Of a DNA stretch of 64,000 nt, positions 52,801 to 61,404 are shown piece by piece. The notes under the pieces are model-generated. The model worked only from the letters and a program-made list of their open reading frames with translations, had not been told where the DNA came from and did no database searches. The position numbers were made by a program, and so were the translations under genes. Within the stretch, counting starts at the first letter, position 1. Each line of letters begins with the position of its first letter. Source of the stretch: Prosthecomicrobium pneumaticum (GTDB taxonomy: Bacteria; Pseudomonadota; Alphaproteobacteria; Rhizobiales; Kaistiaceae); contig NZ_JACHOO010000001.1 in assembly GCF_014199915.1 (NCBI RefSeq), positions 62,001 to 126,000 of the forward strand, in the 5' to 3' direction.

Positions 52801-53465
52801 GCGAGCACCTTCGCGACGGCGTCGTCGAGCGCGTCGTAATGGCTGATCACCACGTCGGGCGAAAGTTCGGTGACGGGGACCGGCGTGTAGCCGAAATCGA
52901 CGGCGACGACCGGGATGCCGGCGGCACGCGCCGTGTCGATATCGGTCGCCGAGTCGCCGATCATCACCGCCCGGGCCGCGTCGCCGCCGGCCCGACGGAT
53001 CGTCTCGGTCAGCATCAGCGGGTCGGGCTTGCGCACCGCGAAGGTGTCGGCGCCGCAGATCGCGGCGAAGCGGGGAGAAAGCCCGAGCGCATCGAGCAGG
53101 CGGAGCGACAGGTGTTCGAGCTTGTTGGTGCAGACCGCGAGCGCGAAGCCGCGCGCCGAAAAGCGGTCGAGCGCCGCCTCGACGCCGGGAAACGGCCGGC
53201 TCGCGACCGCGATGTTGGCGCCATAGTGTTTGATATAACGGGCGAGCAGCGCATCCACCTCGTCGGGCGCGCGCTCCGCCCCCTTCGCGGCCAACGCCCG
53301 CTCGATCAGGACGCGCGCGCCGTGCCCGACCATCGCGCGCGTCTGCGCCCCCGTCACCCCGCCGAGCCCCGCCTCCTCGAGCACGACATTGAGCGTCGCG
53401 ACGAGATCGTCCGCGGTGTCGACGAGCGTGCCGTCGAGATCGAATACGAGAATGGGGGAGGTCAT
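52797..53465 (-). CDS. gph: HAD phosphatase, phosphoglycolate phosphatase-like
   Basis: A 222-residue HAD-superfamily phosphatase. Motif I is VFDLDGTLVDTADDL, motif II CTNKLEHL, and the late motifs MLTETIRR and MIGDSATDIDTARAAG are intact. Length and cap type fit Gph, which removes 2-phosphoglycolate. rpiA nearby is also the usual neighbour in rhizobia. The start at 53465 is chosen over one 19 codons upstream because the fold begins with SPILVFDLDG. Confidence 0.9.
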   Translation of the reverse strand: MTSPILVFDLDGTLVDTADDLVATLNVVLEEAGLGGVTGAQTRAMVGHGARVLIERALAAKGAERAPDEVDALLARYIKHYGANIAVASRPFPGVEAALDRFSARGFALAVCTNKLEHLSLRLLDALGLSPRFAAICGADTFAVRKPDPLMLTETIRRAGGDAARAVMIGDSATDIDTARAAGIPVVAVDFGYTPVPVTELSPDVVISHYDALDDAVAKVLA

Positions 53466-53620
53466 CGGAGTGCCATTGAGAGGGGAGATGCGCGCAGACT
53501 GCCGCCATCCGGCAGAGCTCACAATGGGATTTCCGTAGCCGACCTACTCGACGAGGCCGGGGCGATGGCCGCTCACCGGCTCCGCTCCATCGTCATCCGG
53601 GCTGTCCATAACCCGCACCC

Positions 53621-54311
53621 TCAGGGCAGAAAGCGGTCGAAGAAGGTCGGCGTCTTGGTCCGGATCAGGTGGCAACCCCAGCTCGCCTCGAGGAGCCGGC
53701 GTTCCTGCGAGAAGGGATTCGCTGCCACCTTGAGGTAGTAGGATGCCCGATAGCGCCGCGAGGTCGACCAGGTGTGCCAGCCCCGCCCGGACACGAAATA
53801 GGTCAGGATCGGCGCGAAATTCCATCGCTGATCGATCTCGTGGACGCGCTTCCTCCTCCACGCGACGGCATTGAGCGCGCCCTGATCGGCGATTCCCCAT
53901 ACGCTCGGATCATCCCCGGTCTCGTACGCCTCGAGAAGCAGATCGGCACCGTTCGGGCCCACCACGACGAAGCCCGTGTTCCCCGTCCATTCGACCGCGG
54001 CATTGTGCGTATTGGTCTGGACCGCGTCCCGGGCGAGACCGATCTCGCCTTCCGGTATCGCCGGCAGTGGCGGGGCCTTGCCGCTCACAAGCAGGTCATC
54101 GTCGACGATGGCGTAGACATCGAAGTCCCGGAACCGCTGGGGCACCATCAGCTTGCCGTAATGCGGCAGCCGTCCGGGCTCGTGAAGCGGCTCCTTGATC
54201 AGGACGCAGGAATAGTCGTTCCGGCTCGCCCAGCGCGCGAGCCGCGGGAACGAGAATGTCCGTCAGATGATCCCGTCTCCCGGCCGAGAGCATCGCTACG
54301 AGTGTCCGCAC
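53621..54311 (-). pseudogene. Frameshifted glycosyltransferase-like gene
   Basis: Two reading frames give one convincing protein if joined. The first (GTG at 54311) encodes [20 protein letters not shown]. The second is open from a TGA at about 54264 and encodes [20 protein letters not shown] and then [20 protein letters not shown], followed without break by the 175-residue part from 54148. That part has an acidic DDD motif ([12 protein letters not shown]), [20 protein letters not shown] and [10 protein letters not shown], resembling GT-A glycosyltransferases. The frames meet at about 54251, where one extra base would explain the break. It is either a real pseudogene or a sequence error. Confidence 0.72.
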
Positions 54312-54460
54312 CTGGGTCCCCCGGGGTCCTTCGATCGCAAGGCCGCGCCGACAATAGGCAGAGGAACGCGCGGAGCAAGGGGAGCGATGTCCTCCCGGCA
54401 AGCGGCGGTTGGCGGGGCGTCGCGCGGCATGCTAAGGAGGCCGCGCTCCGGGGAGGTGCC

Positions 54461-55195
54461 GTGACGACATCGAGCGAAGATCTGAAGCGCAGCGCCGCGC
54501 TCGCGGCGCTCGATCATGTCGGCGAGGGCATGGCGCTCGGCATCGGCACCGGCTCGACCGCGGCGCACTTCGTCCGCGCCCTGGGTGCACGCGTGCGCGA
54601 CGGGCTCGGCATTGTCGGCGTGCCGACGTCCGAGGAAACGGCGCGGCTCTGCGCCGCCGAAGGGATTCCGCTCACCACCCTCGACGACACCCCGCATCTC
54701 CATCTGACGGTCGACGGCGCGGACGAGATCGACCCGGCCCTCCGGCTCATCAAGGGCGGCGGCGGCGCGCTGCTGCGCGAGAAGATCGTCGCTGCGGCCT
54801 CCGACCGGATGATCGTCATCGCCGACGGCTCGAAGGCGGTTCCGGTGCTCGGCACCTTCCCGCTGCCGATCGAGGTCAATCTCTTCGGTCTCGGCGCGAC
54901 CTTGCGCGAAATCGGGCTGCTCTCCGCCGAACTCGGCCTCGAAGGCCCGATCCGCCGCAGGCTCGGCCGCGACGGCGAGCCCTTCGTCACCGATGGCGGA
55001 CATGCCATACTCGATGCATGTTTTGGCCGCATTCCCGATCCAGAAGCCTTGGCCGCCACGCTCAACACGATCCCCGGCGTCGTCGAGCACGGCCTGTTCA
55101 TCGGCCTTGCCACGCAAGCCGCGATCGCCCGCACGGACGGGGTCGAATGGCTTCCGGCGCGAGAAGCAAACCGTCCACACGGAGCCCGTCCATGA
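54461..55195 (+). CDS. rpiA: Ribose-5-phosphate isomerase A
   Basis: Interconverts ribose-5-phosphate and ribulose-5-phosphate. The 244-residue protein has the family sites [37 protein letters not shown] and [21 protein letters not shown] (split here: [15 protein letters not shown] and MIVIADGSK). The GTG start at 54461 has GGGAGG 5 bases upstream. Its stop overlaps the DUF2059 gene by 4 bases, a typical rhizobial arrangement. Confidence 0.95.
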   Translation: MTTSSEDLKRSAALAALDHVGEGMALGIGTGSTAAHFVRALGARVRDGLGIVGVPTSEETARLCAAEGIPLTTLDDTPHLHLTVDGADEIDPALRLIKGGGGALLREKIVAAASDRMIVIADGSKAVPVLGTFPLPIEVNLFGLGATLREIGLLSAELGLEGPIRRRLGRDGEPFVTDGGHAILDACFGRIPDPEALAATLNTIPGVVEHGLFIGLATQAAIARTDGVEWLPAREANRPHGARP

Positions 55196-55698
55196 CCTTG
55201 TTCAGATCCACCCTCCGCGCGGCCGTTCTCGCCGCCGCGCTTTCGACCGGGGCGGTCTTCTCCGCCCATGCGCAGGAGGTGACGCAGAGCCATCTCGACG
55301 CTGCGCTCGATGCCGTGACCTCGGCGAAGACCTCGCGCGGCTTCGACAACGTGCTTCCGCTCCTGTCGCAGCAGACGCAGAACCGGCTGATCCGGCTCCG
55401 GCCCGACCAGCACACGGTGATCGCGGACGTCGTCGAGGCCCAGGTGCTGACGCTCGTCGCCCGCCGCCGCGATCTCGACAACGATGTCGCCCGCATCTGG
55501 GCGAAGCACTTCACCGAGCAGGAACTGAAGGACATTGCCGCCTTCTACAAGAGCGAAGCCGGCAAGAAGCTCGCCGATATCGGCCCGCGCGTGGTCGGCG
55601 AGACGCTGCAGTCGGTCAAGGGCTGGTCCGACCGCGTCGGCGAGGAGCTCTATGAGAAGTCGCTCGCCGCACTGAAGGAAAAGGGCGTCGAGTTCTGA
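55192..55698 (+). CDS. DUF2059 periplasmic protein
   Basis: A 168-residue secreted protein with a signal peptide (residues 1-28, ending SAHAQ) and a DUF2059 helical domain ([38 protein letters not shown]). The family has no assigned function. It is coupled to rpiA by ATGA and lies before the glutathione reductase gene, a grouping conserved in rhizobia. Confidence 0.9.
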   Translation: MTLFRSTLRAAVLAAALSTGAVFSAHAQEVTQSHLDAALDAVTSAKTSRGFDNVLPLLSQQTQNRLIRLRPDQHTVIADVVEAQVLTLVARRRDLDNDVARIWAKHFTEQELKDIAAFYKSEAGKKLADIGPRVVGETLQSVKGWSDRVGEELYEKSLAALKEKGVEF

Positions 55699-55845
55699 GC
55701 CGAACGCCGGCTGGAGTGGCGCGCCACGCATGGCCGCCATGCGCGGCGGCTGTGGACGCGGGCAGGCGCGCCGCCTACATGGCGCGGAGCGATGGTCCGT
55801 TCCGCGTGTCGCGGCGGCGGTGATCATTCCGCGGGGCGAGGGGCC

Positions 55846-57222
55846 ATGAGCGAATTCGACGTCGATCTCTTCGTCATCGGGGCGGGCTCGGGCGGTGTGC
55901 GGGCGGCGCGGATCGCGGCGCAGCACGGCGCGCGGGTGATGGTCGCCGAGGAGGACCGGGTCGGCGGCACCTGCGTCATCCGCGGCTGCGTGCCCAAGAA
56001 GCTCCTCGTCTACGCGTCGCAGTTCTCCGAGCATTTCGAGGACGCCGCCGGCTATGGCTGGACGGTCGGCGAGACGGACTTCGACTGGCCGACGCTGATC
56101 GCCGCCAAGGATCGCGAGATCGACCGTCTCTCCGAAATCTATATCCGCAATCTGGAGCGGTCGGGCGCCACCCTGATCCGGCAGCGCGCCGAGTTCGAGG
56201 ACGCGCACACCGTCCGGCTCGCCGATGGCCGTTCCGTGCGGGCGCGGGTCGTGCTGATCGCCACCGGCGCGCGGGCCTATCGCGATCCGGCGCTGCCCGG
56301 CGCCGAGCACGCCATCACCTCCAACGAGGCATTCCATCTCGCCGAACTGCCGAAGCGCATCGTGATCGTCGGCGGCGGCTACATCGCGGTCGAGTTCGCC
56401 GGGATATTCAACGGCCTCGGCGCCGAAGTGACGCTCGTCCATCGCGGTGCGTCGATCCTGCGCGGCTTCGACGGCGAGGTGGCGCGGATGCTCGCCGACG
56501 AGATGGCGGCGAAGGGCGTCCGCTTCCTCCTCGGCGAGACGCCGGCGAAGATCGAGAAGACCGCCGAGGGCCTGACGCTCGTCACCGACAAGGGCAGCGT
56601 GTGCGCCGTCGACCAGGTGATGCTCGCCACCGGCCGACGGCCGAACACCGACGGGCTCGGCCTCGACAAGGCGGGCGTCGCGCTCGATGGTGCCGGCGCG
56701 GTGATCGTCGACGCGGCCTCGCAATCGAACGTGCCGTCGATCTATGCCGTCGGCGACGTCACCAACCGGATCAACCTGACGCCGGTCGCCATCCGCGAGG
56801 GCCACGCCTTCGCCGACACGGTCTTCGGCGGCCGGCCGGTCACCGTCGACCACAGCGACGTGCCGACCGCCGTTTTCTCGCAGCCGGAGATCGGCACGGT
56901 CGGCCTCACCGAGGAGAAGGCGCTCGCGCTTTACGATTCGGTCGACGTCTACCGCACCCGCTTCCGGCCGATGAAGCACATCCTTGCCGGCCGCGACGAG
57001 CGGATGCTGATGAAGCTCGTCGTCGACGCCGAAACCGATCGTGTGCTCGGCGCCCACATCCTCGGCCCCGATGCCGGCGAGATGGCGCAGCTCCTCGGCA
57101 TCGCGGTGAAGATGCGGGCGAAGAAGGCCGACTTCGACGCCACCATGGCGGTGCATCCGACGGCGGCCGAGGAACTCGTGACGCTGCGCGAGCCGAGCGA
57201 ACGGCACCGGAAGAGGGCGTAG
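55846..57222 (+). CDS. gor: Glutathione reductase
   Basis: Flavoprotein that keeps glutathione reduced, using NADPH. The 458-residue protein has the FAD site IGAGSGGVRAARIAA, redox cysteines C43 and C48 (GGTCVIRGCVPKK), the NAD(P) site VGGGYIAVEFAGIFNGLG and the C-terminal catalytic His in HPTAAEELVTLR. GCVPKK rather than GCIPSK marks glutathione reductase over lipoamide dehydrogenase. The start at 55846 fits the family N-terminus. Confidence 0.94.
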   Translation: MSEFDVDLFVIGAGSGGVRAARIAAQHGARVMVAEEDRVGGTCVIRGCVPKKLLVYASQFSEHFEDAAGYGWTVGETDFDWPTLIAAKDREIDRLSEIYIRNLERSGATLIRQRAEFEDAHTVRLADGRSVRARVVLIATGARAYRDPALPGAEHAITSNEAFHLAELPKRIVIVGGGYIAVEFAGIFNGLGAEVTLVHRGASILRGFDGEVARMLADEMAAKGVRFLLGETPAKIEKTAEGLTLVTDKGSVCAVDQVMLATGRRPNTDGLGLDKAGVALDGAGAVIVDAASQSNVPSIYAVGDVTNRINLTPVAIREGHAFADTVFGGRPVTVDHSDVPTAVFSQPEIGTVGLTEEKALALYDSVDVYRTRFRPMKHILAGRDERMLMKLVVDAETDRVLGAHILGPDAGEMAQLLGIAVKMRAKKADFDATMAVHPTAAEELVTLREPSERHRKRA

Positions 57223-57719
57223 CCGCCTCAGGAGACTGCGCGGCCCACGCTCCGCGATCGCCCGGAACGGTGGGATCGGTCCTCGCCGCCCCCGAACACC
57301 CGCCACCCCGGCCTCTGTGCCGGGGTCCACCGCCGCCACCGCGCACACCCGTCATCCCCGGCGCGCCGCAATGAGCCGGCGTACGCCGGGGGAGACGACC
57401 GCGCCCGGCACATCGACCCGCGCGCTTATGGATGCCGGCACGGAGGCCGGCATGACGGGTGGAGCAGGCCGTTCTCAGACACCGGACGTCCGCATGACGG
57501 CGAAGGCGGATCGTGCCGCGCACCGGCGACCACGGTTCGTCCGACCCTCCGATAACTGCGCGGCCAACCGGCGGCCACCGTCAACCGGACAGAGGTTCGG
57601 CTTTCGAGGTGGCGCCGTCCGCCCCGCGCGTGTATATGCCTGCCTTTCTGGCCCAAGGGAGGCGGCGTCGTGCCTGGAGCGCAGGCATGGAGGCGCCGCC
57701 GGGCATTGGAGTGACGACG
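57223..57719. repeat. Intergenic region with REP-like palindromes
   Basis: No gene was recognised in these 497 bases. Three GC-rich palindromes cluster at 57305-57326 (ACCCCGGC-CTCTGT-GCCGGGGT), about 57356-57393 (TCCCCGGCG and CGCCGGGGGA), and 57432-57453 (ATGCCGGC-ACGGAG-GCCGGCAT). They resemble the repetitive palindromes common between rhizobial genes (GTCAT/ATGAC-flanked GCCGG stems). The DAHP synthase promoter should lie in the right-hand part but could not be placed. Confidence 0.65.
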
Positions 57720-59108
57720 ATGGTCAAGCACTGGAGACCCGACAGCTGGCGCGCCAAGCCGATCCAGCAGGTGCCCGCTTATGCCGATACGGCCGCCCTC
57801 GAGGCGGTCGAGGCCCGGCTCTCCAGCTATCCCCCCCTGGTTTTTGCAGGTGAGGCGCGCAAGCTCAAGAAGGGCCTCGCGGCGGTGGCGCGCGGCGAGG
57901 CGTTCCTGCTGCAGGGCGGGGATTGCGCCGAGAGCTTCGCCGAGCACCATCCCGACAACATCCGCGACTTCTTCCGCGTCTTCCTGCAGATGGCGGTGGT
58001 GCTGACCTTTGCCGGCGCCATGCCGGTGGTGAAGGTCGGCCGCATCGCCGGCCAGTTTGCCAAGCCCCGTTCGGCGCCGAACGAGACGATCGACGGGGTG
58101 GAGCTGCCGAGCTATCGCGGCGACATCATCAACGACATCGCCTTCACGCCCGAGGGCCGTCATCCCGATCCGAACCGGCTGGAGATGGCCTACCGGCAGT
58201 CGGCGGCGACGCTCAACCTGCTGCGCGCCTTCGCGCAGGGCGGCTATGCCAATCTCGAGCATGTGCATCAGTGGATGCTCGGCTTCGTGAAGGACAGCCC
58301 GCAGGGCCATCACTATCAGGAGATCGCCGACCGCATCTCCGAATCGATGGCCTTCATGCGCGCCTGCGGCATCGATCCGGACACCACGCCGTCGCTGCGG
58401 ACGACCGATTTCTTCACCTCGCACGAGGCGCTGCTGCTCGGCTTCGAGCAGGCGATGACGCGCGTCGATTCGACGACCGGCGACTGGTACGCCACCTCCG
58501 GCCACATGCTGTGGATCGGCGACCGTACCCGCCAGCCGGACCATGCGCATGTCGAATACATGCGCGGCGTGAAGAACCCGATCGGGCTGAAATGCGGTCC
58601 GTCGCTGACGCCGGACGGCCTGATCGAACTGATCGACCTCCTGAACCCCGACAATGAGCCGGGCCGGCTGACGCTGATCTGCCGCTTCGGCGCCAACAAG
58701 GTGTTCGACCATCTGCCGCAGCTGATCCGCGCGGTGGAGCGGGAAGGGCGTTCGGTGGTCTGGTCGTCCGACCCGATGCACGGCAACACGATCAAGGCGG
58801 CGACCGGCTACAAGACCCGGCCGTTCGATCTGATCCTGCGCGAGGTGAAGAACTTCTTCGACGTGCACAAGGCCGAGGGGACGCATCCGGGCGGCATCCA
58901 TATCGAGATGACCGGCAAGAACGTCACCGAATGCACGGGCGGTGCGCGGGCGATCACCGACGAGGACCTGTCGGATCGCTACCACACGCATTGCGACCCG
59001 CGGCTCAACGCCGATCAGGCGCTCGAACTGGCGTTCCTCGTCGCTCAGCTGCTGAAGGCGAGCCGGGTCGGCGAGGTGCGGAAGATCGCGGCCGTCGCCG
59101 GTCTCTGA
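57720..59108 (+). CDS. 3-deoxy-7-phosphoheptulonate synthase, class II
   Basis: First enzyme of the shikimate pathway, joining PEP and erythrose-4-phosphate. The 462-residue protein is a class II (plant-like) enzyme: [60 protein letters not shown] and [16 protein letters not shown]. The C-terminus has [19 protein letters not shown] with the metal-binding Glu. The start ATG has GGAG 8 bases before it. A GTG three codons upstream is possible. A terminator follows directly. Confidence 0.95.
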   Translation: MVKHWRPDSWRAKPIQQVPAYADTAALEAVEARLSSYPPLVFAGEARKLKKGLAAVARGEAFLLQGGDCAESFAEHHPDNIRDFFRVFLQMAVVLTFAGAMPVVKVGRIAGQFAKPRSAPNETIDGVELPSYRGDIINDIAFTPEGRHPDPNRLEMAYRQSAATLNLLRAFAQGGYANLEHVHQWMLGFVKDSPQGHHYQEIADRISESMAFMRACGIDPDTTPSLRTTDFFTSHEALLLGFEQAMTRVDSTTGDWYATSGHMLWIGDRTRQPDHAHVEYMRGVKNPIGLKCGPSLTPDGLIELIDLLNPDNEPGRLTLICRFGANKVFDHLPQLIRAVEREGRSVVWSSDPMHGNTIKAATGYKTRPFDLILREVKNFFDVHKAEGTHPGGIHIEMTGKNVTECTGGARAITDEDLSDRYHTHCDPRLNADQALELAFLVAQLLKASRVGEVRKIAAVAGL

Positions 59109-59132
59109 CCGCCGGCCGGACGTCACAAGAAG

Positions 59133-59165
59133 GGCGCGGGCCGATCGGTCCGCGCCTTTTTTCTT
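59133..59165 (+). terminator. Intrinsic terminator after DAHP synthase
   Basis: GGCGCGGGCCGA (59133-59144) pairs with TCGGTCCGCGCC (59145-59156), with one G-T pair, and is followed by TTTTTTCTTT. It lies 24 bases past the stop codon. Confidence 0.92.
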
Positions 59166-59201
59166 TGGTCGATCGTCGCCCCCCGAGGGCGCCCTGTCGC
59201 A

Positions 59202-61031
59202 TCAGGCCGCCGGTGCGGCGCCGTCCTTCGTCACGCCATCGGCTCCCGGGCCGGTCGCCGGGGCGGATGCCCCCGCGGCTTCCTCGCGCTGGCGCCGGCA
59301 GGCGACGCACTGGTCGAGCATGCCGCGCGCGATCTCGTGCTCGCCGGTGATCGCGTTGTCGGCGCCGAGCCCAAGCAGATGTTCCGCTTCCGGGGTGGAT
59401 CGGGCGCGTGCAACGATCGTCAAGCCGGGATTGCCGGCGCGGGCGCGGCGGATGAGATTGCCGGCCTCGAACACGTCCGGAATGGCGACGAAGAGATCGG
59501 CCGCCCCCTCGATGTCGGCGGCCTCGAGGGTCTCCGGATCGGTCGCATTGCCGATGATCGGCTCGAAGCCGTCCTGCCGGGCGCGTGCCACCGTGTCGTC
59601 CCGGTCGGCGATCAGCGCGATGTCGCGGCCGGCATTCCTGAGCCCCGCGGCGATCAGCGCACCGACCTTGCCGTAGCCGACCAGAATGGCGTGATCCTTC
59701 CGCGGCAGCGCGGCGGCGTCGGGCGCCTGGTCGGCGTCGGTCACCACGCCGGTCGCGGCCTCGGGCGGTGTCGCGCCGAGCGATCGCGCCGGCGCCGCGG
59801 CGGGCTTCTCGGCCGGCACGGCGGGCCGCGGCACGGCCGCCGGTGCAATGAGGCGTTCGACTACCGAGAAGGCGACGGGGTTGAAGAGGATCGAGAGGAT
59901 CGCGCTGGCGAGGATCAGGTCGCGCCCTTCCGGCGGCAGGACGCCGAGCGCGACGCCGAGGCCTGCGAGGATGAAGGAGAACTCGCCGATCTGCGCGAGG
60001 CTCGCCGAGATCGTCAGCGCCGTCGCCCGTGAGCGGCCGAAGGCGACGACGATCAGATAGGCGGCGATCGATTTGCCGACGACGATGATCGCGACGGTGG
60101 CGATGACGAGCAGGGTCTGCTCGGTCAGGATCGCCGGGTTGAACAGCATGCCCACCGAGACGAAGAACAGCACCGCAAAGGCGTCGCGGAGCGGCAGCGT
60201 CTCCTCGGCCGCCCGCTGGCTGAGCGGCGATTCGCTCAGAACCATGCCGGCGAAGAACGCGCCGAGCGCGAAGGACACGTCGAAGAGCATCGCCGAGCCG
60301 TAGGCGACGCCGAGCGCAATGGCGAGCACGGCGAGGCGGAAGAGCTCGCGCGAGCCGGTGTGGACGACCCTGTGCAGCAGCCAGGGGATGAGGCGCCGGC
60401 CGACGATCACCATCAGCGCCATGAAGGCGGCGATCTTGCCGAGGGTGAGCGCGACGATCTCGGCGACCTGCGTCATGCCGGGTGCCGGCGCCTCGCCATT
60501 GCCGCCCGTCGCGCTGGCGAGCGCCGGCAGGAGAACGAGGGCCACCACCATCACGAGGTCCTCGACCACCAGCCAGCCGACCGCTATGCGGCCGCGCTCG
60601 GTCTCGACCAGCCTTCGTTCCTGGAGGGCCCGCAGGAGCACGACCGTACTCGCAACCGACAGCGACAGGCCGAACACGACGCCGCCGGTGACGCTCCAGC
60701 CGAGCAGGGTGGCGAGGCCGAGACCGAGCGCCGTCGCCACCGCGATCTGCACGACGGCGCCGGGGATGGCGATCGCTTTGACCGAAAGAAGGTCGCTGAG
60801 CGAGAAATGCAGACCAACGCCGAACATCAGCAGGATCACGCCGATCTCGGCGAGCTCCATCGCGAGCGCCGTATCCGCTACGAAACCGGGCGTGAAGGGG
60901 CCGACGACAACGCCCGCGAGGAGATAGCCGACCAGCGGGGAGAGGCGGAAGCGCTGCGCCAGCGCGCCGAGCAGGAAGGCGACGACCAGACCCACGACGA
61001 TCGTCCCGATGAGCGGGGTGTGGTGCGGCAT
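59202..61031 (-). CDS. CPA2 family K+/H+ antiporter with TrkA-N domain (YbaL/KefB-like)
   Basis: A 609-residue inner-membrane monovalent-cation:proton antiporter. About twelve membrane helices (residues 8-385) carry the family blocks FRLSPLVGYLLAGVVVGPFT, AEIGVILLMFGVGLHFSLSD and SLAQIGEFSFILAGLG. An Ala/Pro linker follows, then an RCK/TrkA-N nucleotide-binding domain (HAILVGYGKVGALIAAGLRN) that ends near residue 580. A short Cys pair (DQCVACRRQ) lies at the end. Such proteins export K+ or Na+ and are gated by NAD(H) or glutathione adducts. Confidence 0.9.
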   Translation of the reverse strand: MPHHTPLIGTIVVGLVVAFLLGALAQRFRLSPLVGYLLAGVVVGPFTPGFVADTALAMELAEIGVILLMFGVGLHFSLSDLLSVKAIAIPGAVVQIAVATALGLGLATLLGWSVTGGVVFGLSLSVASTVVLLRALQERRLVETERGRIAVGWLVVEDLVMVVALVLLPALASATGGNGEAPAPGMTQVAEIVALTLGKIAAFMALMVIVGRRLIPWLLHRVVHTGSRELFRLAVLAIALGVAYGSAMLFDVSFALGAFFAGMVLSESPLSQRAAEETLPLRDAFAVLFFVSVGMLFNPAILTEQTLLVIATVAIIVVGKSIAAYLIVVAFGRSRATALTISASLAQIGEFSFILAGLGVALGVLPPEGRDLILASAILSILFNPVAFSVVERLIAPAAVPRPAVPAEKPAAAPARSLGATPPEAATGVVTDADQAPDAAALPRKDHAILVGYGKVGALIAAGLRNAGRDIALIADRDDTVARARQDGFEPIIGNATDPETLEAADIEGAADLFVAIPDVFEAGNLIRRARAGNPGLTIVARARSTPEAEHLLGLGADNAITGEHEIARGMLDQCVACRRQREEAAGASAPATGPGADGVTKDGAAPAA

Positions 61032-61103
61032 GAACCTCCGGGCGGCCGTTCGAGTTTGGGAACCTCTTGAACTTGGGGACTTGCTCCCCCAGAATCAACC
61101 ATT

Positions 61104-61394
61104 ATGGCCAAGATCGAGAGCACTTTTTTGGGCTCATCCCCCCTGCTTCCCTGCCAGTGCCGCGCCGCACGCGGCCTTCTGGACTGGACACAGGAGGAAC
61201 TCGCAGACCGGGCCGGTCTTTCCCGCAGCACCGTCCGCGAGTTCGAACATGGCCGGCATGCCCTCCAGAGCGGTTCGGCGGAGCGGATCATTGCCGCGTT
61301 CACCTCTGCCGGTGTCGAATTGACGGGGGGAGGGGGCTCGGGTGCGGGGGTACGATTCCGCACTGCGGTGGCGCCGCCCGGCCAAACGGGCTAG
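61104..61394 (+). CDS. Small Xre-type helix-turn-helix protein
   Basis: A 96-residue protein with one helix-turn-helix of the Xre family at about residues 20-72 (RAARGLLDWTQEELADRAGL, SRSTVREFEHGRH), followed by IIAAFTSAGVELTGGGGSGA, the usual ending of this small type. It has a short Cys-containing N-terminus (PCQCR). It sits 10 bases before nadE in the same direction and may be co-transcribed. Target unknown. Confidence 0.85.
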   Translation: MAKIESTFLGSSPLLPCQCRAARGLLDWTQEELADRAGLSRSTVREFEHGRHALQSGSAERIIAAFTSAGVELTGGGGSGAGVRFRTAVAPPGQTG

Positions 61395-61404
61395 AGGATC
61401 GAGG

